Assembly: GCA_025677825.1 (NCBI GenBank)
Contig: JAIXMO010000020.1
Coordinates: forward strand, 186,001-250,000
Reading direction: 5' to 3'
From: Helicostylum pulchrum
Lineage: Eukaryota > Mucoromycota > Mucoromycetes > Mucorales > Mucoraceae
DNA: 64,000 nucleotides
The position numbers and the translations under genes are program-made. Position 1 is the first letter of the stretch; each line of letters begins with the position of its first letter. Below, piece after piece: positions 48,180-59,283 of the stretch. A model generated the notes under the pieces. It saw nothing but the letters and a program-made list of their open reading frames with translations. It was not told the origin of the DNA and did no database searches.

Positions 48180-48672
48180 GGCCTCATCATATCTAGCCTT
48201 TCTTTATAAAGGATACAAATAGAATATTAAAAGGTGGAGGATGGATTGTCATGCTTTAGACTTTTTTTTTTAAAAAAAAAACTCGTGGTATGTTTGAACC
48301 ATTTGATGTCTGTCTATCCCTATACAGAAATGGCTATTTGGGAACTAGTAATTTGCAATTGAGTTAGAACCATTTAATTCAAAACATGGAAGATTTGCGT
48401 GTATCATAAGTCAAATTTAAACTGGGAGCGTTCCGGATAGAGATGTCTTTTTGAAAATAATACAAGAGAAACGTATAATAATTGTTCAATTATTTGCATA
48501 CTACGGTTTAATACATATGCAAACATGTCTTTCGCATGCTACTTGGGGTCTTAATGTATGCTTCTACGACAATAAACGCCAACCCGTGTAAATTCTTAAA
48601 AAACCAACCTGAGCTTTAAAAAAAGAGGGCAAATTATTAAGTAGTGATTGTTTTCGCCTCTTTCTTTTTACC
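47746..48672. other. Intergenic region, left end of the carboxylase duplication
   Basis: Holds a T33 tract at 47859-47891 and a T21/A13 block at 48149-48180. A Cys-containing frame (RYCLSCNKEEKAIC) starts at about 47990 and looks like a gene remnant. From about 48090 the sequence is repeated at 54345 onward. Confidence 0.5.
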
Positions 48673-50760
48673 ATGAACTTGTTAATAAAACGACCCTTGA
48701 TACAACTACCTAAATACACAGTAATTAAAACAAGATACTTTTTATTTATTCTACAAGTCTAACCTTTTCACCACCCAAATTAGAATAGATATTTTTATTC
48801 TACAACCAATATTATTCATGAGAAACGAAAAGAAAGTTTATTAGGAGGAGGTCAACAAAGACAAGATGCCCAACATGCCAAAGGAAAGTTAACCGCTAGA
48901 GAACGACTTGGTTTATTACTAGATAAAAACTCCTTCCGAGAATACGATGCCTTTGTTGAACATGCCTGTACCGATTTTAACATGGCGTCAAATAAAATAT
49001 TAGGGGATGGCGTTGTCACGGGTCATGGTACCATTCATGGTCGTCGCGTGTTTGTGTATAGTCAAGACTTTACAGTACTAGGCGGTAGTTTATCTCGCAC
49101 GAACGCCAACAAGATTTTGAAAGTAATGGATCAAGCGTTACTTGTAGGAGCACCTATTATTGGATTAGAAGATTCGGGTGGAGCGAGAATTCAAGAGGGA
49201 GTGGATTCATTAGCTGGGTACGCGGATATCTTTCAAAAGAATGTGATTGCATCAGGTGTTGTACCACAAATTTCTTTAATTATGGGACCTTGTGCAGGTG
49301 GAGCAGTTTACTCTCCCGCATTAACGGATTTTACATTTATGGTTCAAGATACGTCGTACATGTTTGTCACAGGTCCTGATGTTGTGAAGGCAGTAACAAA
49401 CGAACAAGTCAGTCAAGAGGAATTGGGTGGGGCTAGAACACATACCAGAAAAACAGGTGTTGCTCATAATTCCTTTGCAAACGATATTGAAGCCTTGCAA
49501 GGTATTCGAGATTTCTTTCCTTATTTACCTTTATCCAATCGATCTCCATTACCTTGTCAGCCATGTGACGATGCCATCGATCGTCAAGATGATGCGTTAG
49601 ATAGCATTATACCTTCTAGCTCAAATATTGCCTATGATATGAAGGAGGTGATTGGTCGCATTGTAGATACCCATTCGTTTTACGAAATTTCTCCAAAGTT
49701 CGCAAAAAATATATTAATCGGGTTTGCTAGGTTAAATGGTAAATCGGTAGGTATTGTGGCTAATCAACCTCAGGTGTCATCTGGTGCTTTGGATATGGAT
49801 GCTTCCGTAAAGGCCGCTAGGTTTATTCGATTTTGTGATGCGTTTAATATCCCGCTTGTCACTTTGGTTGATGTACCTGGATTTATGCCAGGTACCGCAC
49901 AGGAACATGCCGGTATTATTCGACACGGAGCTAAATTGTTATATGCTTATTGTGAAGCAACTGTACCTAAATTAACTGTTATTACTCGTAAAGCATATGG
50001 TGGAGCTTACATTGTCATGAGTTCCAAACATTTGCGCGGTGATTACAAGTAAGAAAGGTTTCATGTTTTTTAAACAAATTTTTTTATTGACACTTGCATA
50101 AATAGTGTCGCCTGGCCATCTGCAGAGATTGCAGTGATGGGAGCTGCAGGTGCAGTAGAAATTATATTTAGAAATCATCCTGATAAAGCAGCCATGAGAA
50201 AAGAGTACAAGGAAAAATTCACTACGCCATTGTTTGCCGCGAAACGAGGTTACTTGGATGATATTATTGAACCAAAGTAGGCGAGAGCGAAATATAATAT
50301 ATTACGTTATTGATACTTTTTCTATTTTTTTTTTTAGAGAGACACGAGCCCGTTTGATTGAACAATTGGATTTATTACAATCCAAGTCTTTACAAAATCC
50401 ATGGAAAAAGCATGGATGTATTCCACTTTAATTATAAACTGAAACCCTCCCCAATAAAAACTGCCGTTTTTTTAAAAAAACGTCGCAGAGTTAAAAGGCG
50501 GTAGAGGTACAATACATAAATTGCAAACAAATATGGTATTACACGTTTCATTTAACATTCCATAAGGGTGATCCTCGAAGCGCAAAGTACTTTTTTTTTT
50601 TTTGGCTTCGCTCCTTGTAATATAATATAGCTTAGGATTTTTTCCATCTCTTCTTTTTCTTCTTTAAAAGAGGTGCGTACTAGAAATACAATATTCTTCA
50701 TCTGCATAAAAGTAAACCCCCCGTTACGAATAATTTTTCAAAAGTGCGAAAATATCTATG
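48090..50760. repeat. Segmental duplication, intact copy (PCCB locus)
   Basis: Upstream flank, gene with introns, and about 330 bp of downstream flank are matched by 54345-55995 in the same orientation, apart from deletions and one inverted block. Matching landmarks include GGCCTCAT-ATATCTA (48179 and 54409) and CTACACTGAT. The downstream flank shares TTAATTATAAACTGAAACCC (50428 and 55541), ATTCCATAAGG and GTACTTTTTTTTTTT. Confidence 0.85.
48673..50431 (+). CDS. PCCB: Propionyl-CoA carboxylase beta subunit, mitochondrial
   Basis: Carboxyltransferase half of the biotin enzyme converting propionyl-CoA to methylmalonyl-CoA. Exons: 48673-48720, 48784-50048, 50106-50276, 50338-50431; 525 residues. 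The N-terminus is basic and ends NRYFYSTT, a matrix-targeting look. Family motifs: [40 protein letters not shown] and [20 protein letters not shown]. Further on: [32 protein letters not shown] and [20 protein letters not shown]. The sequence follows human PCCB rather than MCCB. Exon 1 was found by splicing out a 63-bp intron with a CTAAC branch site; without it two stops separate the ATG from the enzyme. A decayed copy lies at 54487-55540. Confidence 0.93.
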
Positions 50761-51917
50761 TATTTTTTTTGAGGTAGCAGAGACTACAAAAAAACCTCTA
50801 TTTTTTATTACAACATTTTTATGCACCACCAGGTGTTTTGTGTTTGAGTATTCTGCCAGTGGTAGAAGAAAGCACCAAAGCAAACAATGCTATCTGATAA
50901 ACGGTCTTCATTTCGGCTGTTGAGATGCTTTTCTATTTCATCCACAGCAGATTTTCATGTATTATCTGCGTCAGACTTGTACTAAAACAACAAGTATACT
51001 TTTACCACAGGACATTTGCTTGATACTTGTCCTATATATATAAAAAAGTGAAATATTATTAGTATATTGAAAGTATTAATTTGCAAGCGTCAAAAAGAAT
51101 AACTTCAAGGCAAAACGTTCTCGATAGACACCTTGCTTGATTGAACAAGCAAGTCAGCACTTTTCATTTTCATACTATTTCATTTGCTGCGTCGAGACTA
51201 AGGATATCCTCCAAGCCTACAGATAATGTTCACAGCTAACACTACTCCCATGCCTTAAAAATTCCTACAGCATGGTACTTAGATATCGCAGAGTAATATT
51301 ACTCATGCGTAGCTGTGTTTGTTCACGAAGAAAAGACGGCTTACAAAAAATAAATAAATGTAAATTATACTTATATCAACAATTGATCAATTACGGTAAT
51401 TGCAGTATCTTTTAAATTTATTAGATGGTTATATGAAGGCGTTTATAAGCATATTTACCTCTGTTGGAAACGCATTTATCGATCTTGAGAATGCAATAAG
51501 TTGGTTATGGTTCTATGAGACGTTCTATTTACATGCTCACCAAAAAGTGTGACGTATTTTTTTTAAAAAAAAGTGTCGTTTTACGGGTTTGGCTATTTGC
51601 ACGGGGCGTGCGCACGGGCTACACATCAACACTACACCCACTGAAAGTGATTGACTCGTCTTTAATAAACAGCGTTTTATTAAATACAGCTATAGTAATA
51701 TCAAGTCCAAAACAGCAGCGTATTACTATTTTGTTATCTAAAAACAAAATATAATTTTTTGTCTATACTCTTGTCTTTTTTACAGGCTTTCACAAAGTCT
51801 TCGACGCGTGTTTGGCGATGCGTCAATAATTCCCTTTATTAAGCACACTCAAAAACAGTAAATTATGATATTTAAGAGTATTAAAAAAGTCTGACACAAA
51901 AAAAAAAGATCTTTTAT
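50432..51917. other. Intergenic region downstream of PCCB
   Basis: The first 330 bp belong to the duplicated segment. The rest is AT-rich, with no recognisable product in any frame. The frame at 51515-51754 is judged fortuitous. Confidence 0.5.
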
Positions 51918-54196
51918 TTGGCTGTGTATGTGAAAATACCCCGTTTTACAGGTATTATGACTTTTGACGGAGTTACCATAAGTCTTTGTGGCCGTTTCGC
52001 TGGTGTAATGCATGATACAATTGACCTTTGTCAGTCTTGTTTCTTTATCTTCTGCAAAAACGATAATATTGTTATTATTTTGAGACGTTTTTTTTATAAC
52101 ATAATAAAAATATTTGACTATTATTACATCATTGACTACAATTTATCAAACTACAATTTATCAAACATAAATATAAAATATAAGGCTCAGGTGAGATTTT
52201 CCCCTCCTTTCAAAGCTTTCAATACGAACTTACCTGCAGAATACAGCGATTACAAATTGACCATTGTGAATGAAGGCTCTGGTCATTTTTTTCTACAAAC
52301 GTCGCAAGTGATCTGAATAAAACACTGGGCTAAGTTTTTTTTTAAAACTTTAGCCTACTAAAGCCCAGTTGAAGGCTGACTTGGCAAACAGAGCTGTAAA
52401 AAGAAGGAGAGTTGGTGTTATTATAAATGGTCCTGTCAATAAAATCATTAATACTGGTGATATTGGCACCGCCGTCAATAATATAAACACTACTCAGGTT
52501 CGTTAAATAATGACTGGAATCTACAATATTTAACTGTTTGTATTAAAAGGGTCAAGAATCGAGGGAAGCAAATTCAAGTGGAAATAATGAGGAAGTCAAG
52601 CTTGAAGAATACGTGAGTTGCTGACGCGAAAAAAAAAAATCATTTATCAGTAAAGAATCTCATATTTTTTTTGTATGTTTTAGGAACCCACTGTAGGATT
52701 TGAATGGCTAAAATTTCTTAAAGACCATCTGTCGGTGTTTCATCCACTTAGGTAAACTTTAGAGTTCATTATTAACGTGAATAGGCTAATGAAAGGTTTT
52801 TTCTTTATATCAGCCCGAAGCGAATAATATAATCAGATCCGGAAATGGGATCTCATCGAGACCATATTTAGATAGAGAGCTGTATAACAAACACATGGAA
52901 AATCATTTAGTCGAAGAATACCAAGGACTTTGCAACATACTATTTTGTTTGTTACTTGGAATGTACTCGAACAAATTGTACACCACAGCGAAAAAGAAAG
53001 CTCTAAACAACCTCAAATTGACTGCACTTACCCCTTCCCCCTCCCTTCAACATTATGTGAACGCCTTAACGCGGTAATCGACTCGGTAGCTATTTACATT
53101 TATATATTATAAGCTATAACTGTTCTCTAAAGAAGCATATTATCATGTTTGATACAATTTAAAAAAGAAACGAGAAGAGTTTCGGCTACTTTGTTGTTAA
53201 AAGAAGACCTGGAAGAGAATGAACAAGAATACTTGGAGTTTCTTGAGGATTTTCTCACGGAAATGTAATTTTTTTTTGTTTTACTCGGATTTACACTGAC
53301 TGAATATAAGTTCTATATAGATACGAGACATACAAAGCCCCTATGGACCATGACTCTGACGAAGATGCCTTCAATCAGCTGTTTATATGGCCGTATCTTC
53401 ATTTAATCAGAAAGAGCCTTAAAGTTCATGGTTGTGAAGGATACTTTGTACAAGGCGAGTCATTCTTGGATAGTATGACGCAGCAATTAAAAGCTACAGG
53501 ATTGTATTCGGATGAAAGATCAAGGTACAAAACTGACGGCTTGATAAAACTTTTCGGGTTAAAAAAATTAGAACTGCTTTTACTGGAAACATCGGGCCAT
53601 TTTTCAAACGATGATAATGTCAAGATCACACTCGATCATCACAAAGGCATGTACGGTATCCTTGCGATGCTAAAATGTTTTGCTGATGAGTTCCCATTTG
53701 CTTCTATTGAGAAGTTTAGTCATGTCAAGATCTTTTTTTTACATGCTGCAGGTAATATATTATTTTATCAGATATAGTAATGATTATTAAAATTGTTTGG
53801 ATTTTGTGAACAGATACCAGATTAAATTTATGGAGTGTAAGATTTCAAAGTGAAGGCGTATTCGATCTCTGGAGAGAATCCTGCTTAGAAATTCTACCAC
53901 TCTTTGAAGATAGGGTATCATATCTTCCATTATTGATTGAATTCTGTTGGAATACGAAGGTAATAAGCGTACTTGAATGAATTAGTCATGATAAATAACC
54001 TTGTTAATAGTGTTTATTCGAACAAGCTGTAAAAAATATTGTTGAAGTTAAAAATGAGCATTTGAGAATTAGCTCTGAAAATAGATACAATCTTGAAAAG
54101 TGTACCAAGCTCAGTAGTTTCTTTAATCCTGTCATATTGAAGCTAAGCAAAGAAGATGGCAATCTTGGTCCAATGCATTCCACCCATAGGATCTAA
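51918..54196 (+). CDS. Multi-exon gene of an uncharacterised family
   Basis: Function unknown. Exons that join in one frame: 52354-52497, 52550-52612, 52684-52751, 52837-53073, 53133-53264, 53321-53751, 53814-53959, 54011-54196 (469 codons to the stop). An upstream frame ending at 52307 (YSDYKLTIVNEGSGHFFLQT) splices on in phase 0. The true ATG is unclear, and 51918 is simply the first one. Parts: a basic region (AVKRRRVGVIINGPVNKII), an acidic linker, helical segments, then a conserved-looking core. The core contains SRYKTDGLIKLFGLKKLELL, LLETSGHFSNDDN and LDHHKGMYGILAMLK. After it come a Trp-containing region and a C-terminal helix. The Asp...Glu...Glu-Thr-Ser spacing faintly recalls a nuclease-like fold, without proof. 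It lies between the two PCCB copies. Intact splice sites suggest a live gene. Confidence 0.6.
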
Positions 54197-54486
54197 AAAG
54201 AGCTTTCAATCCGTCAATCCTTACTAAGGCTGGACCCCTCTTCGTGATTCATCTTCTCTCACATTTTTTTTAAAGTTGTGCAGTTATTAAATAAAGATAT
54301 TTGTTCATATAAAGATTTGTATTATAATTATCAGGTTATAATTTTCGAAAAAAAAAGAGGCTACACTGATAGATTATGAAACAGGGCAGAGTATGTTTAA
54401 AAAAAGGGGCCTCATATCTAACCGTTAAAGGACTCAAATAAATAGAATATTAGAAGGTAAATGTTCCAATATCACTTGCAACCTAA

Positions 54487-54785
54487 TTATATGAGCAGCA
54501 CCACTTTATTGTGCATGTGTTCTAGCCCCCCTCCATCTAACTCTTCTTGGCTTGTTACTGCCTTCACAAAATTTTGATCTGTGACAAAACGTGTATGACG
54601 TATTTTGGAGCCATAAATGTTAATGCACAAGCGCCCATAATGAACCAAATGCGTGGTACAACACCTGATGCAATCACATTCTTTTGAAAGAAATCTGCAT
54701 AACCGAATATTCCTAACCCAATAATAGATTGCTAATAGCCCTTGATCCGTTACTTTCTCGTCGGGATAAACTACCGCGAAAAAAA
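54487..54785 (-). pseudogene. PCCB pseudogene, inverted middle block
   Basis: Minus-strand match to the middle of PCCB exon 2. Recognisable pieces: GCGGTAGTTTATC (beside LGGSLSR), ATGGATCAAG-like, CAAAAGAATGTGATTGCATC (QKNVIASG) and GTTGTACCAC. Then comes a deleted stretch, then FVKAVTSQEELDGGGLEHMHN beside [20 protein letters not shown]. Reading frame is lost by indels. The block points the opposite way to the rest of the copy. Confidence 0.85.
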
Positions 54786-54859
54786 AAAGTCTTTGTACAA
54801 GCAAATATTTTGTTTTGAATAAAAATTGGTCGTATCTATTTTTGTAATCGGGGAAAGAC

Positions 54860-55540
54860 AGATATTACTTTGTAAACAATGTGATGATGCTATTGATCGT
54901 CAAGATGATGCGTTAAATCGTATTATACCTTCTAGTACAAATATTGCTTACGATTTGAAAGGAGAGATGATTGGTCGTGTTATTTACAGATACTCATTCA
55001 TTTTACGAAAAAATTGCTCCCAGGTTTTCGTTGAATAATCAGCCTCAGGTATCCTTTGGTAAGAGCCGTTATGTGATGCGTTTAATATAGACCGCTTGTC
55101 ACTTTGATGCACCTGGATTTACGCATTATTCGACACCAGCTAATAAATATGTGCTTACTGTACCTTAATGAACTGTTAATATTCATAAAAAAGCTTACAT
55201 TGTCATGAGTTTTTTCTAAGCATCTTTACGCGGTAAGCCAGGTTTCATGTTTTACACTAATTGACACTTATTGCATAAATGTTGTTGTAGTAGTGAGAAG
55301 CAGGTGGCGTCAGAGAATATATAGTTAGCACTCATGCAGGCAAACCGCTGAGAAAAAAGAAAAGAATACAAGGATTCACTGCACCATTGTTTGCAAAACG
55401 AGGTTTACTTGGAACCAAAGTAAAGAGAGGAAAGCGTATATTTTTTTTCACATGTATTACGTTATTCTAGTTGTTTTTTTAGATAGACACGTGCTCTTTC
55501 TGATTAAATAGTACGAGTCCTTTGTCGAGATTTACCCACT
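54860..55540 (+). pseudogene. PCCB pseudogene, 3' part
   Basis: Plus-strand match to PCCB from [12 protein letters not shown] to the end. Exon 2, 3 and 4 remnants are in order, and intron 3 is still visible (TATTACGTTATT then the T-rich acceptor, near 55455-55482). Many small deletions, frameshifts and stops are present; for example, the segment for the region around VDVPGFMPG is reduced to a few codons. The downstream flank also matches. Confidence 0.88.
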
Positions 55541-55995
55541 TTAATTATAAACTGAAACCCGTCTTTAAAGAAACATCTCCAATAAGAGAACTGACATTTT
55601 ATATGTACAACTGAAACTTTTGCCCCTCGCTATTGTTAAGTAGGTTTCTGATTCATGTTATTTAAACATTTGCCAGAGTAGAAAAAGATGTATAAGAAAT
55701 ATAATACAATTATCAATTGCAAACAAATCAGGTATTTTTCAAGCTACACGTTTTATTTTAATATGTGGCATTCCATAAGGACGATCCTTACAACAAGCTT
55801 TGATTTATAAAAAAGTACTTTTTTTTTTTTTTTTGAGTTCACTTCCTCCCTTTTATAATTTTAGATTCCCCTTTCTCTCGTTTAAAATAATAAAAGAGAC
55901 GCGTATTAGAAATACGATTACTATTTATACGGCATTTAAGGGTAAACTGTTACTATTAGTTTTTTTTTAAAAAAAGGTGTGAGAATATCTTGCTT

Positions 55996-56373
55996 GGCAA
56001 AGGGGTTACCCGAAAAAGGGAACTACCCAAGTTTTTTTTGGGGTATTTTTTGATTCAAGTAGCGCCACAACCAGAAAAAAAGACTCTCTCTCGCCTTTTG
56101 ATAAGAGGAAGAGACGGTAGAGGGAACCGAATAGGAAGTTTAAACCAATAGGAAAGCGAAATTTTTGCTTTTTTCTTGAAATTATATAACTTTTTTAGTT
56201 GGCGAATAGGAATCTTTTGATCAATACAATGTTCCATACTTTTCATGTGTCACATATATCACACACACGATGTCAAGGCAACGCTCGTCATTTGATGCAG
56301 GCATTTCACCATAAAAAAAAAAAAACTTGATTATTACTCTCTCTCTCTCTTTCTTTTTCACAACTAAAATAAA
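55996..56373. promoter_or_regulatory. Promoter region of the GATA factor gene
   Basis: 378 bp upstream of the ATG. Contains a GATAAG near 56098-56103, a CT-repeat at about 56337-56351 and A/T runs. A GATA site upstream of a GATA factor would fit autoregulation, but one site can occur by chance. Confidence 0.35.
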
Positions 56374-57147
56374 ATGTATTCAACACAACATAGCTATTAC
56401 CCAATGGATTTCTTTATACCAATGGATACTATTGATCCTTCTACTGTTATGGAATATTCACACTATAATACTGAAACCATGGACACGAATGAGATGTCGC
56501 ATGTACCTCAACCGATATCTTCCAGTAGCGCTCATGACGTATTTATGCTCTCACCCTTATTAAAAGAAAACTCCCTAGATTTTACTGGATTTCATCAATC
56601 AACGTCGCTAGAAAATTTATTTGATTCCAATTTTAGTGAATCTACAGAAGAATACAACTATAGTCCGTCTCCTGTTCTATCACCGTTAGAAGATATATTT
56701 GGTGTTTCAAATGGGATATATAAAGGTGAAGAATACGAAGAAGCATGCGAAGAAGCATACGAAGAAGAAGAAGAGGAGCAAGAGGATGATGAAGAAAGTG
56801 ATCCTGATTGGCCAAATAATGTAACTCCAAATACCGTTATTACTACTACTAGCAGTAGTATTTGTAAAAGAAAGAAAATAAATGAACCAACAACACAAAT
56901 ACAATGTACAAATTGCACTACAACTACAACTCCACTTTGGAGACGTAACCCAGAAGGTCATTCATTATGTAACGCTTGTGGATTGTTTTTAAAACTTCAT
57001 GGTGTAGTGCGACCACTAAGTTTAAAGACTGATGTGATAAAGAAAAGAAATCGTAATCATGGAAATAAAAAGTCTAGGCGTGGCGGTAGTGTAAAGAAGA
57101 AGAATAAGCGATCAAAGAGATCGACTTCCACGGGACGTAAAGAATAA
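56374..57147 (+). CDS. GATA-type zinc finger transcription factor
   Basis: Nuclear DNA-binding regulator. Single exon, 257 residues. The N-terminal 130 residues are Ser/Thr/Tyr-rich, followed by an acidic Glu run (about 125-150) that may act as an activation region. One GATA finger starts at about 185: [19 protein letters not shown], then [20 protein letters not shown]. The basic tail [12 protein letters not shown] follows. The sequence of the finger and the tail is that of AreA/Nit2/Gat1-type nitrogen regulators. The protein is much shorter than those and ends soon after the finger in a Lys/Arg-rich, nuclear-localisation-like tail. Specific role not determinable. Confidence 0.93.
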   Translation: MYSTQHSYYPMDFFIPMDTIDPSTVMEYSHYNTETMDTNEMSHVPQPISSSSAHDVFMLSPLLKENSLDFTGFHQSTSLENLFDSNFSESTEEYNYSPSPVLSPLEDIFGVSNGIYKGEEYEEACEEAYEEEEEEQEDDEESDPDWPNNVTPNTVITTTSSSICKRKKINEPTTQIQCTNCTTTTTPLWRRNPEGHSLCNACGLFLKLHGVVRPLSLKTDVIKKRNRNHGNKKSRRGGSVKKKNKRSKRSTSTGRKE

Positions 57148-58054
57148 AAACGGGTGTTTCCGGAAATAATTAAAACCTGAAAACATATAAAATGCCTTGT
57201 TTGTATACATCAATTAGTTTGTTATGAGGTGTTTTTAAACCCTTTTTTTTTTATTATGTGTATAGCTTTTTGTACTCGCTTTTTTAAATACCTTTTTTTT
57301 TCTAACTATTAAATAAAATAATTTGAAAGAATCCATATACCTCTCTCTATTACCTTTTTTTATAAATTTGATGTGTTGATATTTGCAAAAGACGTATGTA
57401 TCCTTCAACTATTTGGTAGTGCACGTGCCTTTCGACAGTGAAATCGATAAGGTCATTTGTGTGATACCAAAGACAATAGGTAACTCTTAATGAAATTACC
57501 TATTCAACTATCAACCCTGTTTACCGTTTTATATTGAGTGATGCATAAAAGTTGTCAATATATATACCCAGGTTTTCACTTTATATATACGAAAAGAGGA
57601 TTTTTACTTTTAAAAGTGCACTGAAAAAAAAAAATCCCCTCATTTATTAAACTCTTTTTTTTTTAATGCTCCCTGGTTCTAGAACATTGGCGGAGAACTG
57701 GAGGTTTTTTTTTTATTATACAAAACTTATGCTAGTCTTGGCAAGTCACTCTAAAAAGTATCACTCGCGTTTTTATACAAATTTTTGATATGTCATTAAT
57801 TTTGTACCCGTGTGTAAAATCACATGCCTTTTTTTTACGAGTGTTATGTATCCCTCCTTAAAAATTTATTCGGCTTTTACTAAAGAGGTTCTACGCCAAA
57901 AAAATTTAGGCACACTATTTATTGATAAATGATCTCATGAGGTAGTACAATATTTTTATAATTAAATAATATTATTGACTCCATTTCAAAAAAAGGGTAG
58001 AATAACGTCAAAAGCGTAAGTAAAAAAAAAAAAAAAGCATATTTTCATTTTGAC

Positions 58055-58117
<63 letters not shown>

Positions 58118-59283
58118 ACGTGTCTTTAGAACCTTATTGGGGTTTAGAATTCGTTCGGTATAACGCGAGCAAAAAAAACTCTATTGCTTTTTTTTTCTGC
58201 TGAGTTGCAAGCACAAATAATCGTGTCTGTCAATGGAAGATCTTGTAAAAAGATCATGGTGTCATTTTTTTACAAGATACCATCTTATACTTAAAAAAAC
58301 AGGGTGATTATGCTTGCATTTAATCTCGAATATTTTTATCTCAACTGAACTCAACTATAATTGTTGGTAATTTGTTATTAAATCAAGGCACCTTTTTACT
58401 GGCCCGGCATTAAAGCGCGTAAGAAATATACTAAAGTGGTATAATGAGGCTTCAAAAAAAAAAGTGGCACTTTTTATTAAGCCGTTTTATAAGTAAAAGA
58501 AAAAAGTCTTGCTTGTTAATTCTCTCTTTTTATATCTGTAATTGACATGTTTATTTTTTGACGTATCAATGGTGCAAAAAAAAAAAAAGGTTTTTTAATA
58601 TAAAAAAGATTCAGAATTTTATTGTACCACACAAATGGCCTTATCGATTTTGCGCGGTGAAGAAACAGGGCACGTGCGTCGTATATTTTATGCCAAGCTA
58701 AGCAAAAAAAAGTGTGTGTGAAAAAAAAAGTTGGACTGCAAGCACTGCGTTTTTTAAGCTGTTGACGAAAGAATGCAGGTAGGCGCTTTTGGGTACAATC
58801 TGATAAAAATAGATGTTTAACGGAATTTTAGGAGTTTATCTAAATAAAGCTTATTTTATAAAAAAGGGAAATAGTGGTAATTTTATCGTGCTGGGCGTTT
58901 TCCAGGCCAAAAATAGCTCTTCAAGTGCAAAAAGAGTTATCCCAAGGATTACAATTTGACGTATATTTTATCCGTTTGAAATGCTTTACAGATCAATGCA
59001 ATTTATACAAAAAATAGTCCCCGCCCCCTCCCACCGCTCGTGGCAACTAACATATCACGTTTTTTTTTGTAAAGGAATTCAGCAGACACGAGTGCATACT
59101 CATACCATCGTGTTTTCTACCTTTAGCTAAAAAAAATGCTTCTTTTTTTTTAAAGAACGTCACACCTGTTACACGACACCGAGAAACTGATTTTTTTTCA
59201 CTCTCTTTTTTTTTTATATCTCGTTGTTGTTGTTGTTTTCCCTTTTTTATAGCAACAAAAAAAGACTAGCTAAATATTCCTAC
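57148..59283. other. Large AT-rich intergenic region
   Basis: About 2.1 kb. Contains the T61 tract at 58056-58116. No protein or RNA gene was found. The last 100 bp are the pyrimidine-rich leader of the MAPKKK gene. Confidence 0.5.
58056..58116. repeat. T61 homopolymer
   Basis: Uninterrupted run of 61 T, flanked on both sides by the same pentamer TGACG (TTTTGACG before, TTTTTGACG after). It is by far the longest homopolymer in the window. Exact length may be affected by sequencing error. Confidence 0.9.

Larger units (their letters stand above)
54345..55995. repeat. Segmental duplication, decayed copy (PCCB locus)
   Basis: Counterpart of 48090-50760, shortened by deletions. Upstream flank 54345-54480 and the 3' part 54860-55995 are direct, while 54487-54785 is inverted. 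Non-coding flanks and an intron are included, so it is a DNA-level duplication. Confidence 0.8.

Noticed and set aside
53077..53132. Stop after exon ending LTR in the 51918-54196 gene, making two genes
   Set aside because: A GTAATC donor and CTAAAG acceptor restore frame into the next segment, so one gene is more economical.
54487..54804. A 105-codon minus-strand open frame taken as a separate gene
   Set aside because: It is the inverted block of the PCCB pseudogene; similarity to the enzyme explains its protein-like content.
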